This document shows, in pieces, positions 25,989 through 37,685 of a stretch of DNA of 64,000 nucleotides; positions within the stretch are counted from its first letter, which is position 1, and every line of letters begins with the position of its first letter. The notes below the pieces were generated by a model. That model was given only the letters and a program-made list of their open reading frames with translations. It had not been told where the DNA came from and ran no database searches. The stretch comes from Halotalea alkalilenta (GTDB lineage: Bacteria > Pseudomonadota > Gammaproteobacteria > Pseudomonadales > Halomonadaceae), in NCBI RefSeq assembly GCF_001648175.1, contig NZ_CP015243.1, forward strand, positions 3,100,001 to 3,164,000. The letters run 5' to 3'. Position numbers and translations under genes: made by a program.

Positions 25989-26795
25989 TCAATCCAGCGC
26001 GAAGCGGCTGCGCAGCTCCCTGGCCACGCCGGCCTGGTCGTGGTGGCCGATCACTTTGGCGTGGGGCAAGGCTTCGAACAGCAGCGGGTTGGCGTTTTCC
26101 ATCACGCAGGCTCCTTCGGCGAGTTCGAGCATCTCGACATCGTTCAGGTTGTCGCCGAAGGCGACGCACTGCGCGGGGGTCATGCCGAGAATCTCGAGCA
26201 GCACCCCGAGCGCGCGCCCTTTGTTGACGTCGCGGGCCATCACTTCGAGCGAATCCGGCAGTGAATAGGTGACGTGAGCCTGCCCGCCGAAGCGTTCGCG
26301 CACTTCGCGTTCGATCGGTGCCAGCTCGCTGGGATCGCCAATGAACAGCACCTTACCGACGTCGTCGCGGGCTTTGCCGCGCAGCGCGGGGTCGACTTCG
26401 TAGACGAAGCCGGTGCTGTGGTGGAAAGCCAGCAGCCGCTGATCGGGAGCGTCGATCAGCCAGCCACTGCCGGTGTAGACGTTGAGCCGTACGCTGTCGG
26501 GTTTGTCGAGCAAGGTCAGGTCGTGGACCAGCGTGGCGGGCAACAGCCGCTCGGATACCAGCCGGTCCCGTCGATCGTAGAGATGCGCGCCGTTGGTGCT
26601 GATGATGTAGGCGTCGACGCCGAGCTGCTCGCGTACCGCTCTGATGTCTCGGTAATGGCGACCCGATGCGATCGCAAGCACCGCCCCGCGGCGCTCCATC
26701 TCCTGGAAGGTCTCGATGGTGAGCGGATCGAGGCGATGGTCGGTGTTGAGCAGGGTGTTGTCGAGGTCACTGACGATCAGGGCATCGATGTTCAT
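25989..26795 (-). CDS. HAD-superfamily hydrolase, Cof/YidA type
   Basis: A 268-residue Cof-type phosphatase. Motif I is D10-L-D12-NTLL after MNIDALIVS, motif II lies in AIASGRHYRD, and motif IV is GDNLNDVEML near residue 220, with a type IIB cap between them. Members dephosphorylate small sugar phosphates or nucleotide cofactors in the cytoplasm. It is the last gene of the leftward amino-sugar cluster (71 bp after the kinase), so a sugar-phosphate role is plausible but unproven. The frame is open to 26909, but the Met at 26795 directly precedes the first conserved strand. Confidence 0.88.
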   Translation of the reverse strand: MNIDALIVSDLDNTLLNTDHRLDPLTIETFQEMERRGAVLAIASGRHYRDIRAVREQLGVDAYIISTNGAHLYDRRDRLVSERLLPATLVHDLTLLDKPDSVRLNVYTGSGWLIDAPDQRLLAFHHSTGFVYEVDPALRGKARDDVGKVLFIGDPSELAPIEREVRERFGGQAHVTYSLPDSLEVMARDVNKGRALGVLLEILGMTPAQCVAFGDNLNDVEMLELAEGACVMENANPLLFEALPHAKVIGHHDQAGVARELRSRFALD

Positions 26796-26865
26796 GGATA
26801 CTCGCAGTCGGACGATGGAAAGAACCAGCGTCCCAGGATAGCAACTGCGGCGCCATGATACTCGG

Positions 26866-27735
26866 CTAATGCCCAGCTGCGGTGAGTGCCGAGGCCAAAC
26901 GCAGCGCACCTGCCACCGCGCTCTCCTGCGGGCTCGAGAAGCGCGCCCGCAGTTCGGCCGTGAGATGCTTTCCGAGCGCTTCGGCGAAGCCGCCGCAGAG
27001 CGCTACCGGCAGCGTGGGCTCTGAACCGCACAGTGCATCGAGCATGCGCCAGAGCTCCTGCTCTGCCTCGATGATCAGCGCTTTCACCATTGGATGCTCG
27101 GGATGGGCGAGCACCACCGGTGCCAACCCCGCGTAGGCGGTCTGGTCGGCCTTGGTCAGCCATTCGATCAGCGCCTGGCGCCGATCGACGCCGAGGCGTT
27201 CGGCGAGCGCGTGGGAGAAGTCGTCACTCACCGCGCGCCGATCGAGCACTCGCTGCAGGTGCAGCGTCGCGCGCAGCCCGAACCAGGCGCCGCTGGCATC
27301 GTCGCCGGAAGGAAAGCCGTAGCCACCCACCTCTATGCGCCGGCCATCGCTCAAAAGCGCTTCACCGACGCTGCCGGTGCCGAGCGCGACGATCGCTCCG
27401 GGCCTTCCGCGGTGAGCGCCGATCAGGGTGGTATAGGCGTCGCTTTCAAGTTGCACTCGAGCCCCCTCGGGCATGAGCGCCAAGAGCTGGGCACGCCAGT
27501 GCGGCTGGTTCACCCCGGCGAGCCCGAGGCAAAGCGACACTCGCTTGGGATCGAGCTCGATACCGAGCGCTCGGTGCGCCTGCTCGATCAGCCCTTCGAG
27601 CGTCGCCCAGGCGCGCTCGACGCCGAGCGAGAGTCCGCTGGGGCCACCCTCCAGCGCCACCGTACGGCCACTACCGTCGCGTGCCAGCAGCCGTGTGCCG
27701 CTGCCGCCGCCGTCAATGCCGATCACCACTCTCAT
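26866..27735 (-). CDS. BadF/BadG-family amino-sugar kinase (glucosamine/GlcNAc kinase-like)
   Basis: A 289-residue ASKHA-fold kinase. The phosphate-1 loop is GIDGGGSGTR at residues 6-15, phosphate-2 is ALGTGSVGEA, and the adenosine region is VALCGGFAEALG. It falls in the BadF/BadG/BcrA/BcrD ATPase family, which includes eukaryotic-type GlcNAc kinase and bacterial glucosamine kinases. It starts within the last codons of nagB (4-bp overlap), so it belongs to the same operon. It likely phosphorylates GlcNAc or glucosamine recovered from cell-wall or chitin turnover. Confidence 0.85.
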   Translation of the reverse strand: MRVVIGIDGGGSGTRLLARDGSGRTVALEGGPSGLSLGVERAWATLEGLIEQAHRALGIELDPKRVSLCLGLAGVNQPHWRAQLLALMPEGARVQLESDAYTTLIGAHRGRPGAIVALGTGSVGEALLSDGRRIEVGGYGFPSGDDASGAWFGLRATLHLQRVLDRRAVSDDFSHALAERLGVDRRQALIEWLTKADQTAYAGLAPVVLAHPEHPMVKALIIEAEQELWRMLDALCGSEPTLPVALCGGFAEALGKHLTAELRARFSSPQESAVAGALRLASALTAAGH

Positions 27736-28535
27736 GGTGCTTCTCCTGGTGTCGCCTGATGCAGTTCGCGCTGGTGCGCAGCGGCGAACTCGTAGTAGTC
27801 GCGAAGCTCGAGCCGCCCGGCGGCGGTCTGATCGACGATCACCGTGACCTTGGGGTGTAGCTGCAGCGCGGAGGCCGGGACCAGCGCGCTGAGCGGCCCC
27901 TCGACGCAGCGCGCCACCGCCTCGGCCTTGGCCTCGCCGGTGGCGATCAAGAGGATCGAGCGGGCCTCGAGGATGGTCGCGATCCCCATCGTCAGCGCCA
28001 GGCTCGGCTGGAACTCCTGCGGGGCAAAGAAGCGTGCGTTGGCCTCCAGCGTATCGCGGGTCAGGGTCTTGACTCGGGTACGCGAGCCGAGGCTCGAGGT
28101 CGGTTCGTTGAAGCCGATGTGCCCATTGCGTCCGATCCCGAGCACTTGCAGGTCGATGCCGCCATGCCCCTCGATCAGCGCCTCGTAGGCGTTGCCAGCC
28201 TCGAGCGGATCGCTCATGCCGTCGGGGAGGAAAGTATTGGCTGGCTCTATATCGACATGGTCGAACAGTTCACGCTGCATGAAGTGGCGATAGCTCTGCG
28301 GATGCTCGGGCGGCAGCCCCACGTACTCGTCGAGGTTGAAGGTGGTGAGCTTGGCGAAGCTCAGGCCCTGGTGCCGGTGGCGCTCGATCAGCGCCTGATA
28401 GAGCGCCACCGGGGTCGAGCCGGTCGCGAGCCCGAATACCGGTGCCTCCAGCTCAGCCAGCGTACGCTCGACGATATCGGCGGCATGCGCGGCCGCGGCA
28501 CTTGCGTTGGCGGTAATGATGACTTGCATGCTCAT
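27732..28535 (-). CDS. nagB: Glucosamine-6-phosphate deaminase
   Basis: A 267-residue NagB converting glucosamine-6-phosphate to fructose-6-phosphate and ammonia. Visible motifs: GLATGSTPVALYQALIE near the N-terminus, TTFNLDEYVGLPPEHPQSYR, and the catalytic GIGRNGHIGFNEP loop, with LTMGIATILEA later. It is located 14 bp after nagE and overlaps the kinase gene, consistent with stepwise use of imported GlcNAc-6-phosphate. A second Met two residues in is an equally good start. Confidence 0.95.
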   Translation of the reverse strand: MSMQVIITANASAAAAHAADIVERTLAELEAPVFGLATGSTPVALYQALIERHRHQGLSFAKLTTFNLDEYVGLPPEHPQSYRHFMQRELFDHVDIEPANTFLPDGMSDPLEAGNAYEALIEGHGGIDLQVLGIGRNGHIGFNEPTSSLGSRTRVKTLTRDTLEANARFFAPQEFQPSLALTMGIATILEARSILLIATGEAKAEAVARCVEGPLSALVPASALQLHPKVTVIVDQTAAGRLELRDYYEFAAAHQRELHQATPGEAP

Positions 28536-28549
28536 CTCCTTATCGGGCG

Positions 28550-30276
28550 CTACCCTCGATCATCGGCGCCCAGGCTCGCGGCGATGGCGAACGGCGTCGC
28601 CGGCCCGGCGAATACCAAGTGACAAACCCCACCTTCGAGGCGCTGCACCGCGCTCACGCCGAGCTGCTCGAGGGCGGCATCGTCGAGCGCATCGGCATCG
28701 ACCAACGCCAGCCGCAATCGGGTGAGCGCGAGCGCTTCGATTCCCAAAAGGTTGGCGGCACCGCCGAACGCTTGCAGCCATTGATCGCGCGTGGCCGAGT
28801 CTATCACCGCCCCCTGTGGACGCGGCGCCTGCGCCACGCTGGGCCGACGGATTGGTGTCGCTGCACGCGGGCCACCGGCGGCGAGCGAGGCGCGAATCTC
28901 GTCGGCAACGCCGTCGGCGATCGGGCCGAGCACCACCTGCAGATTGCCGCCTCGCAGCTTGAGTACGCCACGAGCGCCGAGCCCCCTCAAGCCGGTCTCG
29001 TCAACGCTCTCCTGGTCTTCGACCACCAGCCTCAGCCTGGTGGTGCAGGCGCCTACCGATTGGATGTTGCCAGCGCCACCCAAGGCGGTGACGAAGGCAC
29101 CTCCCCGGCCGCCCTCAACCCTGGCCGCCCCGGTGCTGGCCTCGGCCGGCGCGTCGTCGCGCCCCGGCACCTTGAGATCGAACCGCGCGATCGCCCAGCG
29201 GAAGATGAAGTAGTAGAGCGCGAAGTAGACCGCCCCCACTGGCAGCAGCAGCCAGCCGCGGGTCGAGAGCCCATAGGAGAGCGCGTAGTCGAAAGCACCG
29301 GCGGAGAAGGTGAAACCGAGCTTGACCCCGAGCCAGTTCATCAGCGCCAGCGACACCCCGGTAAGCAGCGCATGGATGCCATAGAGCAAGGGCGACAGGA
29401 ACATGAACGAGAATTCGAGCGGCTCGGTGACCCCGGTGAGGAAAGCGGTCAGCGCCAGCGACAGCAGCAGGCCGCCGACCTGGGCGCGGCGGCCGGGAAG
29501 TGCCGAGTGGTACATCGCCAGCGCCGCCGCCGGCAGGCCGAACATCATCACCGGAAAGAACCCGGCCATGAAGCCGCCCGCGGTGGGGTCGCCGGCGAAG
29601 AATCGGGCCAGGTCGCCATGCACGCCGTTGTAGTCGCCGAACTGGAACCAGACGAAGTTGTTGATCACATGGTGCAGCCCGGTGACGATCAGGATCCGGT
29701 TGAGCACCCCGTAGAAGAAAAGCCCTACCTCACCGGAGGCGATCAGACCACCGCCGAGCGCGTCGAGCCCGTTCTGCACCGGCGGCCAGAGGTAGCCGAA
29801 CAGGTAGCCGAGCGCCACTGCGCTGACCCCGGTGGCGATCGGCACGAACCGCCGGCCACCGAAGAACGCCAGGTAGTCCGGCAGCTTGATATCGCCGCAC
29901 CGGTTGTACCAGGCCCCCGCGGTGATCCCGATCAGGATGCCGCCGAGCACCCCCATGTTGATCTCGGGATCGATCGCCTCGAGCACCGCCTGCAGGATCA
30001 GATAGCCGACCACCCCGGCGAGCCCCGAGGCGCCATGGTTGTCGTGCGCGATGCCCACCGCCACGCCGATCGCGAAGACCAGCGGCAGGTTGTCGAAGAT
30101 CGCCCCACCGGCGGCGGATATCACCGCGATATCGAGCAGATCGGGCTGGCCGATGCGCAGCAGGATGCCGGCGATCGGCAGTACCGCGATCGGCAGCATC
30201 AGCGAGCGGCCGAGCAGTTGGATGCGTTCCATCGGTTTGAAGCGACTGGCGACGGCCATGGTCCCCTCCGGTGTGG

Positions 30277-30280
<4 letters not shown>
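28550..30280 (-). CDS. nagE: PTS N-acetylglucosamine transporter, EIICB with a degenerate second EIIB
   Basis: A 576-residue PTS permease. The EIIC part (about 15-365) has the glucose-family features GLHHVINNFVWFQFG and GVTEPLEFSFMFLSPLLY. EIIB follows with phospho-Cys C412 (VGACTTRLRL). A second EIIB-like copy (about 505-570, LQAFGGAANL to LALTRLRLAL) lacks the Cys. No EIIA domain is attached; it is supplied by the fused protein encoded next, whose stop overlaps this start by 4 bp. It imports GlcNAc as GlcNAc-6-phosphate. The start could also be the Met at residue 8. Confidence 0.93.
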
Positions 30281-32835
<2,555 letters not shown>

Positions 32836-32880
32836 GGGTGCACTCCTTGAAGTCTGAGACAGGGCGTCAGGATGTCGTCG

Positions 32881-33993
32881 TCAGTAATGATCAGCGCTCG
32901 AGGGCACGCGCTCACCGCCAACGTAGACCTCGCGCAGCGCGAAGGTCTCATCGAGCACCACGAGGTCGGCACGCAGCCCCGGCGCGAGGCGTCCGCGGTC
33001 GTCGAGCCCGAGATAGTCCGCCGGCCAAGTGGAAAGCCGCAGCGAGGCGCGGGCAAGCGAATCACCGAGGCTCAAGAAGTTGCCCAGCGCCTGGTCCATG
33101 GTCAGGGTGCTGCCGGCCAGGGTGCCGTTGGCGAGCCGTACCGCGCCGCTGTGCTTGTAGACGTCGTGTTCACCGAGCTTGTACTGGCCATCCGGCATCC
33201 CGGCGGCGGCGGTGGCGTCGGTGACCGCGTAGAGACGCGGGATCGCACGCATGGCGACATGCATCGCGCCCTCCTCGACGTGGACCAGATCGGGGATCAC
33301 CTCGCAGAAATCGGCGTGCGCCAGCGCCGCGCCGACCGCGCCAGCGCTGCGATGGTGCAGCGGTGTCATTGCGTTGTAGAGATGGGTGAAGCCGCTGACG
33401 CCCCAGCCGAGCGCCTCGACGCAGAGCCTAAAGCCTGCACAGGTATGGCCGATCTGGACCCGGACGCCAGCGTCGCGCAGATGCTCGATCAGCGCCCGGT
33501 GGCCCTCGATCTCCGGCGCCAGGGTCACCAGGCGGATCGGTGCCAGCGCCCGATAGCGCTCGATCGCCTCGATCGTGCCGGCGCGCGCCCGCGCCGGCTG
33601 GGCGCCGAGCATCGCGGGGTTGATGAACGGCCCCTCCAGATGCACGCCGAGAATCTCGGCGCGCCCGGGCTCTGGACGCTCGATCACTCGGTTCACCGCG
33701 GCGAGCGCCTCGAGCAGATCCTCCTCGGCCGCGGTCATGGTGGTGACTAGCAGGCTGGTGGTACCGAAGCGGGCGTGGGTGCGGGCGAGCACCGCCGCTG
33801 CCTCGCCACCCTGCATCGCATCGAGCCCCCCGCCGCCATGCACGTGCAGGTCGATGAAGCCAGGCAGCAGCCAAGGGCTCTGCCCAGGGTCGAGGCTGGC
33901 GTCGGGGGTGATCGAGAGGATCCGACCAGCGTCGCACTCGAGCTGGCCGAGACACCAGCCCTCGGGGGTAAGGATATGGCCTTGAAGTCGCAT
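32881..33993 (-). CDS. nagA: N-acetylglucosamine-6-phosphate deacetylase
   Basis: A 370-residue amidohydrolase removing acetate from GlcNAc-6-phosphate. Metal and active-site motifs: LPGFIDLHVHGGGGLDAM near residue 55, GVHLEGPFINP, IGHTC, GFTHLYNAMTPLHHR and AVTDATAAAGMPDGQY. It is the first gene of the leftward nag operon, followed by nagF after 45 bp. Start: ATG 33993, in line with family length; the frame continues to 34077 but that extension is hydrophilic and unlike relatives. GGGAG lies about 12 nt upstream. Confidence 0.94.
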   Translation of the reverse strand: MRLQGHILTPEGWCLGQLECDAGRILSITPDASLDPGQSPWLLPGFIDLHVHGGGGLDAMQGGEAAAVLARTHARFGTTSLLVTTMTAAEEDLLEALAAVNRVIERPEPGRAEILGVHLEGPFINPAMLGAQPARARAGTIEAIERYRALAPIRLVTLAPEIEGHRALIEHLRDAGVRVQIGHTCAGFRLCVEALGWGVSGFTHLYNAMTPLHHRSAGAVGAALAHADFCEVIPDLVHVEEGAMHVAMRAIPRLYAVTDATAAAGMPDGQYKLGEHDVYKHSGAVRLANGTLAGSTLTMDQALGNFLSLGDSLARASLRLSTWPADYLGLDDRGRLAPGLRADLVVLDETFALREVYVGGERVPSSADHY

Positions 33994-34421
33994 GCGCGCT
34001 CGCTCCCTGCGTTCGTCCCAGCCGAATCGCCTCGGCTGATCGGCACGACCATGAAATCGTAATAATCGCTGCGACACCAGGTCACGGCCGGCGCCGCGGG
34101 CAAGCCACTGGCGAGGCCACCGGTGCGAGTGGCCTCGGGCAGCGCGCGGCCCTGCGGCGTCTCATCGATCATGGTACCAAGGCAATGTCAGGACGATATC
34201 AATCAAATACCTATCGGGTCTTTTCCGCGCTCGTCCCGAGGGAACTCACCAGTGCATCCCAGGCGCAGGGGCGAGGATCGAGCGACTGGCGCCGCGGTCC
34301 CGCGCTCGGTTCGCGCATCCTGCGGTGGCCGCCGATGCGCCAGCTTTTCCGCCCTCACCCTTTCCCCTCGGTTGGCGAGTCCTTATAGTGTGCCCCTCGA
34401 CTCGCCAACCGACATGATCCG
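33994..34421. other. 428-bp divergent region between nagA and rnb
   Basis: It must hold the nag operon promoter (leftward) and the rnb promoter (rightward, listed separately). TGGTACCA (34172-34179) is a short palindrome upstream of nagA. 34215-34330 carries weak remnants of the dispersed repeat (GCTCGTCCCGAGGGAACTCACC, and an inverted GGATCGAGCGACTGGCGCC). No local NagC/NagR regulator gene is present. Confidence 0.5.
34361..34411 (+). promoter_or_regulatory. Candidate rnb promoter within a perfect 13-bp inverted repeat
   Basis: TATAGT (34384-34389) is a good -10; TTTCCC (34361-34366) is a poor -35 at 17-bp spacing. CGGTTGGCGAGTC (34369-34381) and GACTCGCCAACCG (34399-34411) are perfect complements flanking the -10. 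This may be an operator, or a 5' hairpin if transcription starts further upstream. Confidence 0.5.
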
Positions 34422-36365
34422 ATGCTCTCGAACAACCCTCTCCTCGCTCAGCTGAAGCAGCAGCTCCATGCCGAGACGCCCCGCGTTACCGGTGTCGTCA
34501 AGGCCACCGACAAAGGCTTCGGCTTTCTCGAGGCCGAGGACGGACAGTCCTACTTCGTCCCCCCGCCGATGATGAAGAAGGTGGTCCACGGCGACCGTGT
34601 CGAAGCGGTCGTCCATGTCCAGGGCGAGAAGAAGAGCGTCGAGCCGGAAACCCTGGTCGAGCCCTCGCTCGAGCGCTTCATCGGCCGGGTGCGTCGCCGC
34701 GAAGGCCGTCTCGGCGTGGTGCCGGACCATCCATCGATCAATCTCGCGCTCAATGCCCGCGCCAAGCGCGGCATCGACGAGGCGGGGCTAGAGGAAGGCG
34801 ACTGGGTGGTGGCGAGGCTGCTGCGCCACCCGCTGCGCCCCGACGATCGTTCGTTTCTGGTCCAGATCGAGGAATTGATCAGCCGTCACGACCAGCCTAA
34901 CGTACCGTGGCGCGTGACGCTGGCACGGCATGTGCTGGAGTACGCCTCTCCGGTCGATGGGTCGGAGTGCAGCCTGCGCGATGAAGGACTCGAGCGTGAG
35001 GACCTCACCGCTCTGCCGTTTTTCACCATCGACAGCCGCACCACCCGCGACATGGACGACGCGCTGCACATCGAGGCACGCGAGGAAGGCGGCTGGCGCC
35101 TGCGGGTCGCGATCGCCGACCCGACCGCATTCGTCGCCGAGGATGACGCGGTGGACCAGGAGGCCCGGCGGCGCGCCTTCACCGTCTACCTGCCGGGACA
35201 GAACGTCACCATGCTGCCCGAGCGGCTCGCCGACGATCTCTGCTCGCTGCGCGAGAACGAGACTCGCGCGGCGCTGGCCTGCACCCTAGAGGTCGCGGCC
35301 GACGGTGAACTGCTCGATTACCGTTTCTACGCTGCCGAAGTGCGCTCCCACGCCCAGCTCGCCTATGACGATGTCTCCGATTGGATCGAGGGCAAGGGCG
35401 AATGGAAGCCCGTCTTCCCCCGTGGTGAAGAGCAGCTGCGCCAGCTCGCAGACTTCACCGAGGCGCGCAGTGCCTGGCGGTCACGCAACGCGATCGTGTT
35501 CAAGGATCGCCCCGACTACGCCTTCGAGCTCGACGCCGAGGGCCGCGTACTGGCGGTGCGCACGGAGCCGCGGCGGATCGCCAACCGCATGGTCGAGGAG
35601 TCGATGATCGCCGCCAACGTCTGCTGCGCGAGGCTGCTCGGCGAAGAAGTCGGCCATGGCATCTTCAACGTTCATCTCGGCTTCGCCGCGGAGAAGCTCG
35701 ACCATGCGCTGGCCTTCCTCGCCGAGCAGTCGATCGAGGCGAGCCGCGAACAGCTCACCGATCTCGACGCTTGGCGTGCGCTGCGCTACCAGCTCGACGA
35801 ACGCGACGACGCTTGGCTCGAGGCACGGCTGCGCCGCTTCCAGGGCTACACTGCGATGACCGCGGCACCGGGCCCGCATTTCGGTATGGGACTGCCCGCC
35901 TATGCCACCTGGACCTCGCCGATCCGCAAATACGGCGACATGATCAACCACCGGTTGATCAAGGCGCTGCTGCTCGCGCAGGCACGGCCCGCAAGCGCCA
36001 GCGAGACGCTCACCGCTCATCTCTCCGAGCGGCGCAAGCTCAACCGCATGGCCGAGCGCGACGTCAAGGACTGGCTCTACGTGCGCCATCTGGCGCCCGC
36101 GGTGGGCAGTGGCCAGCGCTTCGAGGCCGAGATCGTCGACATCCGCCGCGGCGGCTTGCGGGTACGGCTGAACGACAACGGCGCTTCGGTGTTCGTCCCC
36201 GCCTCGACCCTCGAGGCCGACCGTGAAGCGCTGGTGATCGACGACAAGGAAGGCGTGGTCTCTGTGCGCGGCGAACAGCGCTATCGCCTCGGCGACATCA
36301 TCGAGGTAGTGCTCAGCGAAGCCCGCGAAGAAACCCGTTCGCTAATCGGTCGCCCCGTCTCCTGA
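34422..36365 (+). CDS. rnb: Exoribonuclease II
   Basis: A 647-residue RNase II that degrades single-stranded RNA 3' to 5'. It is collinear with the 644-residue E. coli enzyme: the N-terminal cold-shock domains (NNPLLAQLKQQLH, GFGFLEAEDGQSYFVPPPMMKK), the RNB catalytic core with TIDSRTTRDMDDALH (the Asp cluster that binds Mg) and IADPTAFVAED, WTSPIRKYGDMINHR, and a C-terminal S1 domain ending EETRSLIGRPVS. No Shine-Dalgarno sequence precedes the ATG, and the predicted leader is short, so translation may be weak or regulated. Confidence 0.95.
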   Translation: MLSNNPLLAQLKQQLHAETPRVTGVVKATDKGFGFLEAEDGQSYFVPPPMMKKVVHGDRVEAVVHVQGEKKSVEPETLVEPSLERFIGRVRRREGRLGVVPDHPSINLALNARAKRGIDEAGLEEGDWVVARLLRHPLRPDDRSFLVQIEELISRHDQPNVPWRVTLARHVLEYASPVDGSECSLRDEGLEREDLTALPFFTIDSRTTRDMDDALHIEAREEGGWRLRVAIADPTAFVAEDDAVDQEARRRAFTVYLPGQNVTMLPERLADDLCSLRENETRAALACTLEVAADGELLDYRFYAAEVRSHAQLAYDDVSDWIEGKGEWKPVFPRGEEQLRQLADFTEARSAWRSRNAIVFKDRPDYAFELDAEGRVLAVRTEPRRIANRMVEESMIAANVCCARLLGEEVGHGIFNVHLGFAAEKLDHALAFLAEQSIEASREQLTDLDAWRALRYQLDERDDAWLEARLRRFQGYTAMTAAPGPHFGMGLPAYATWTSPIRKYGDMINHRLIKALLLAQARPASASETLTAHLSERRKLNRMAERDVKDWLYVRHLAPAVGSGQRFEAEIVDIRRGGLRVRLNDNGASVFVPASTLEADREALVIDDKEGVVSVRGEQRYRLGDIIEVVLSEAREETRSLIGRPVS

Positions 36366-36376
36366 CTTCACTCTTC

Positions 36377-37477
36377 TCAGCTCGCGGCGGACGTCCCCTT
36401 GGGGACGTCCTGCGCCGCAGCCTGCGCCTCGGCGACGGTGCGCTGCGCCTCTTCGATCTCCTCGGCATTGGCGGTCGGCCTCGGCTGCTGCGCCTTGTCC
36501 TGCGGCGCATAGACCAACGAGACGAAGAGCGGGAAGTGGTCGGAGCCGATGTCGCCCATCCGTTCGATCTCGGCGAGGCGAAACTCGCGGCTGGCGAAGA
36601 GATGGTCGAGCGGCCAGCGCAGCATCGGCCAGTGGGCATGGAAGGTGGCGAAGGCACCGCGCCCGCGCCGTGGGTCGAGCAGTCCGCTGACGTTGGAGAA
36701 GAGCCTCGTGGTCCGCGACCAGGCGACATCGTTGAGATCGCCGACCAGCAGGCAGTGGCAATGCTCTGCGGCGATCTCCTGGGCGACCAGCAGCAGCTCG
36801 GCATCGCGCCACAGCGACTCCTCGCTCTCGGTCGGGCTCGGCGGCCTGGGATGGAGCACGAACAGCGTCACTCGCTCACCGCTTTCGAGTTCGACCTGAG
36901 TGAGAATCGAGGGGATGTCATCCTGGATCAACCAGCGTACCCGGGGTTGGATCAGCGGACGCCGCGAGTAGAGATGCATGCCGTAGAGGTTGTCGAGCGG
37001 CACCGCGACCCGATGTGGGTAGTCATCGGCGAAGGCGCGGTCGAGCTCGGCCTGCCACCAGGCGTCGCTCTCAAGCGTCACCAGCAGATCCGGCTGGCGA
37101 CGCCGAACCATCTCGATCAGCGCGCCGCTGTTGCGATTGGTCATCAGCACGTTGGCGTTGAGCAGGGTCAGCCGGCGCGCTGGATCCAGCTCCTCGACGT
37201 CGAGCATCTGGCGGCTGGCGAAGCGGGTGTAGGGATACATCAACATGCCCTGAGCGATGCACACCCCCAGCGCGATCAGGATCACCGGAAGCTGCCAACC
37301 GCCGTCACCAGCCGCGGCGAGGTCGATCAGCACGACCACGAGCAGGCAGCCCGCGAGGGTGGCGATCTGCAAGCGTGGAAAGTCGAAGATCCTCACCGTC
37401 CAGTGGGTCAAGCGCAGCCATGGCAGGCAGGTGGCGAGCAGCAGCAGTACAGCGGCACTTGTCAGCACATACACCAT
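36377..37477 (-). CDS. Membrane-anchored endonuclease/exonuclease/phosphatase (EEP) family protein
   Basis: A 366-residue protein with three N-terminal membrane segments (MVYVLTSAAVLLLLATCLPW; LQIATLAGCLLVVVLIDLAA; LPVILIALGVCIAQGMLMY) and a C-terminal EEP domain. EEP motifs: LLNANVLMTNRNSG, ALIEMV, VTLESD, TLFVLHPRPPSP, LLVGDLNDVAWS, and GSDHFPLFVSL with the catalytic Asp-His. It resembles the YafD-like group. Substrate (lipid phosphate or nucleic acid) is unknown. The start at 37477 puts the first membrane segment at the N-terminus; the frame is open to 37549. It converges with rnb, 11 bp apart. Confidence 0.82.
   Translation of the reverse strand: MVYVLTSAAVLLLLATCLPWLRLTHWTVRIFDFPRLQIATLAGCLLVVVLIDLAAAGDGGWQLPVILIALGVCIAQGMLMYPYTRFASRQMLDVEELDPARRLTLLNANVLMTNRNSGALIEMVRRRQPDLLVTLESDAWWQAELDRAFADDYPHRVAVPLDNLYGMHLYSRRPLIQPRVRWLIQDDIPSILTQVELESGERVTLFVLHPRPPSPTESEESLWRDAELLLVAQEIAAEHCHCLLVGDLNDVAWSRTTRLFSNVSGLLDPRRGRGAFATFHAHWPMLRWPLDHLFASREFRLAEIERMGDIGSDHFPLFVSLVYAPQDKAQQPRPTANAEEIEEAQRTVAEAQAAAQDVPKGTSAAS
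36390..36411. terminator. Perfect 10-bp hairpin at the rnb/EEP convergence
   Basis: GGACGTCCCC (36390-36399) and GGGGACGTCC (36402-36411) are perfect complements, lying inside the last codons of the EEP gene and 25 bp after the rnb stop. It probably ends rnb transcripts. No T run is present. Confidence 0.5.
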
Positions 37478-37685
37478 CGTTACGGGTCCATTCTTGCCAA
37501 GCCCGGGCGCGTGCGTCTGACGAACCCTGGCCGAGGCTTTATAATCCATTCAGCTTGGCCCCGCTGATCGAGCGTCGAGAAGTCTCCCGCCGGGAGCTCG
37601 ACAGCAGCCGACGCAGGGCAAGGCATCATACTTCAAGTCAGCGGCGCGAGCGGAGTCCGAGGCGTCGAGAGGAGGTAGCGGCAGC

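Noticed and set aside
34172..34179. TGGTACCA as a NagC/LacI-type operator for the nag operon
   Set aside because: An 8-bp palindrome is expected by chance and no matching second site or regulator gene is present.
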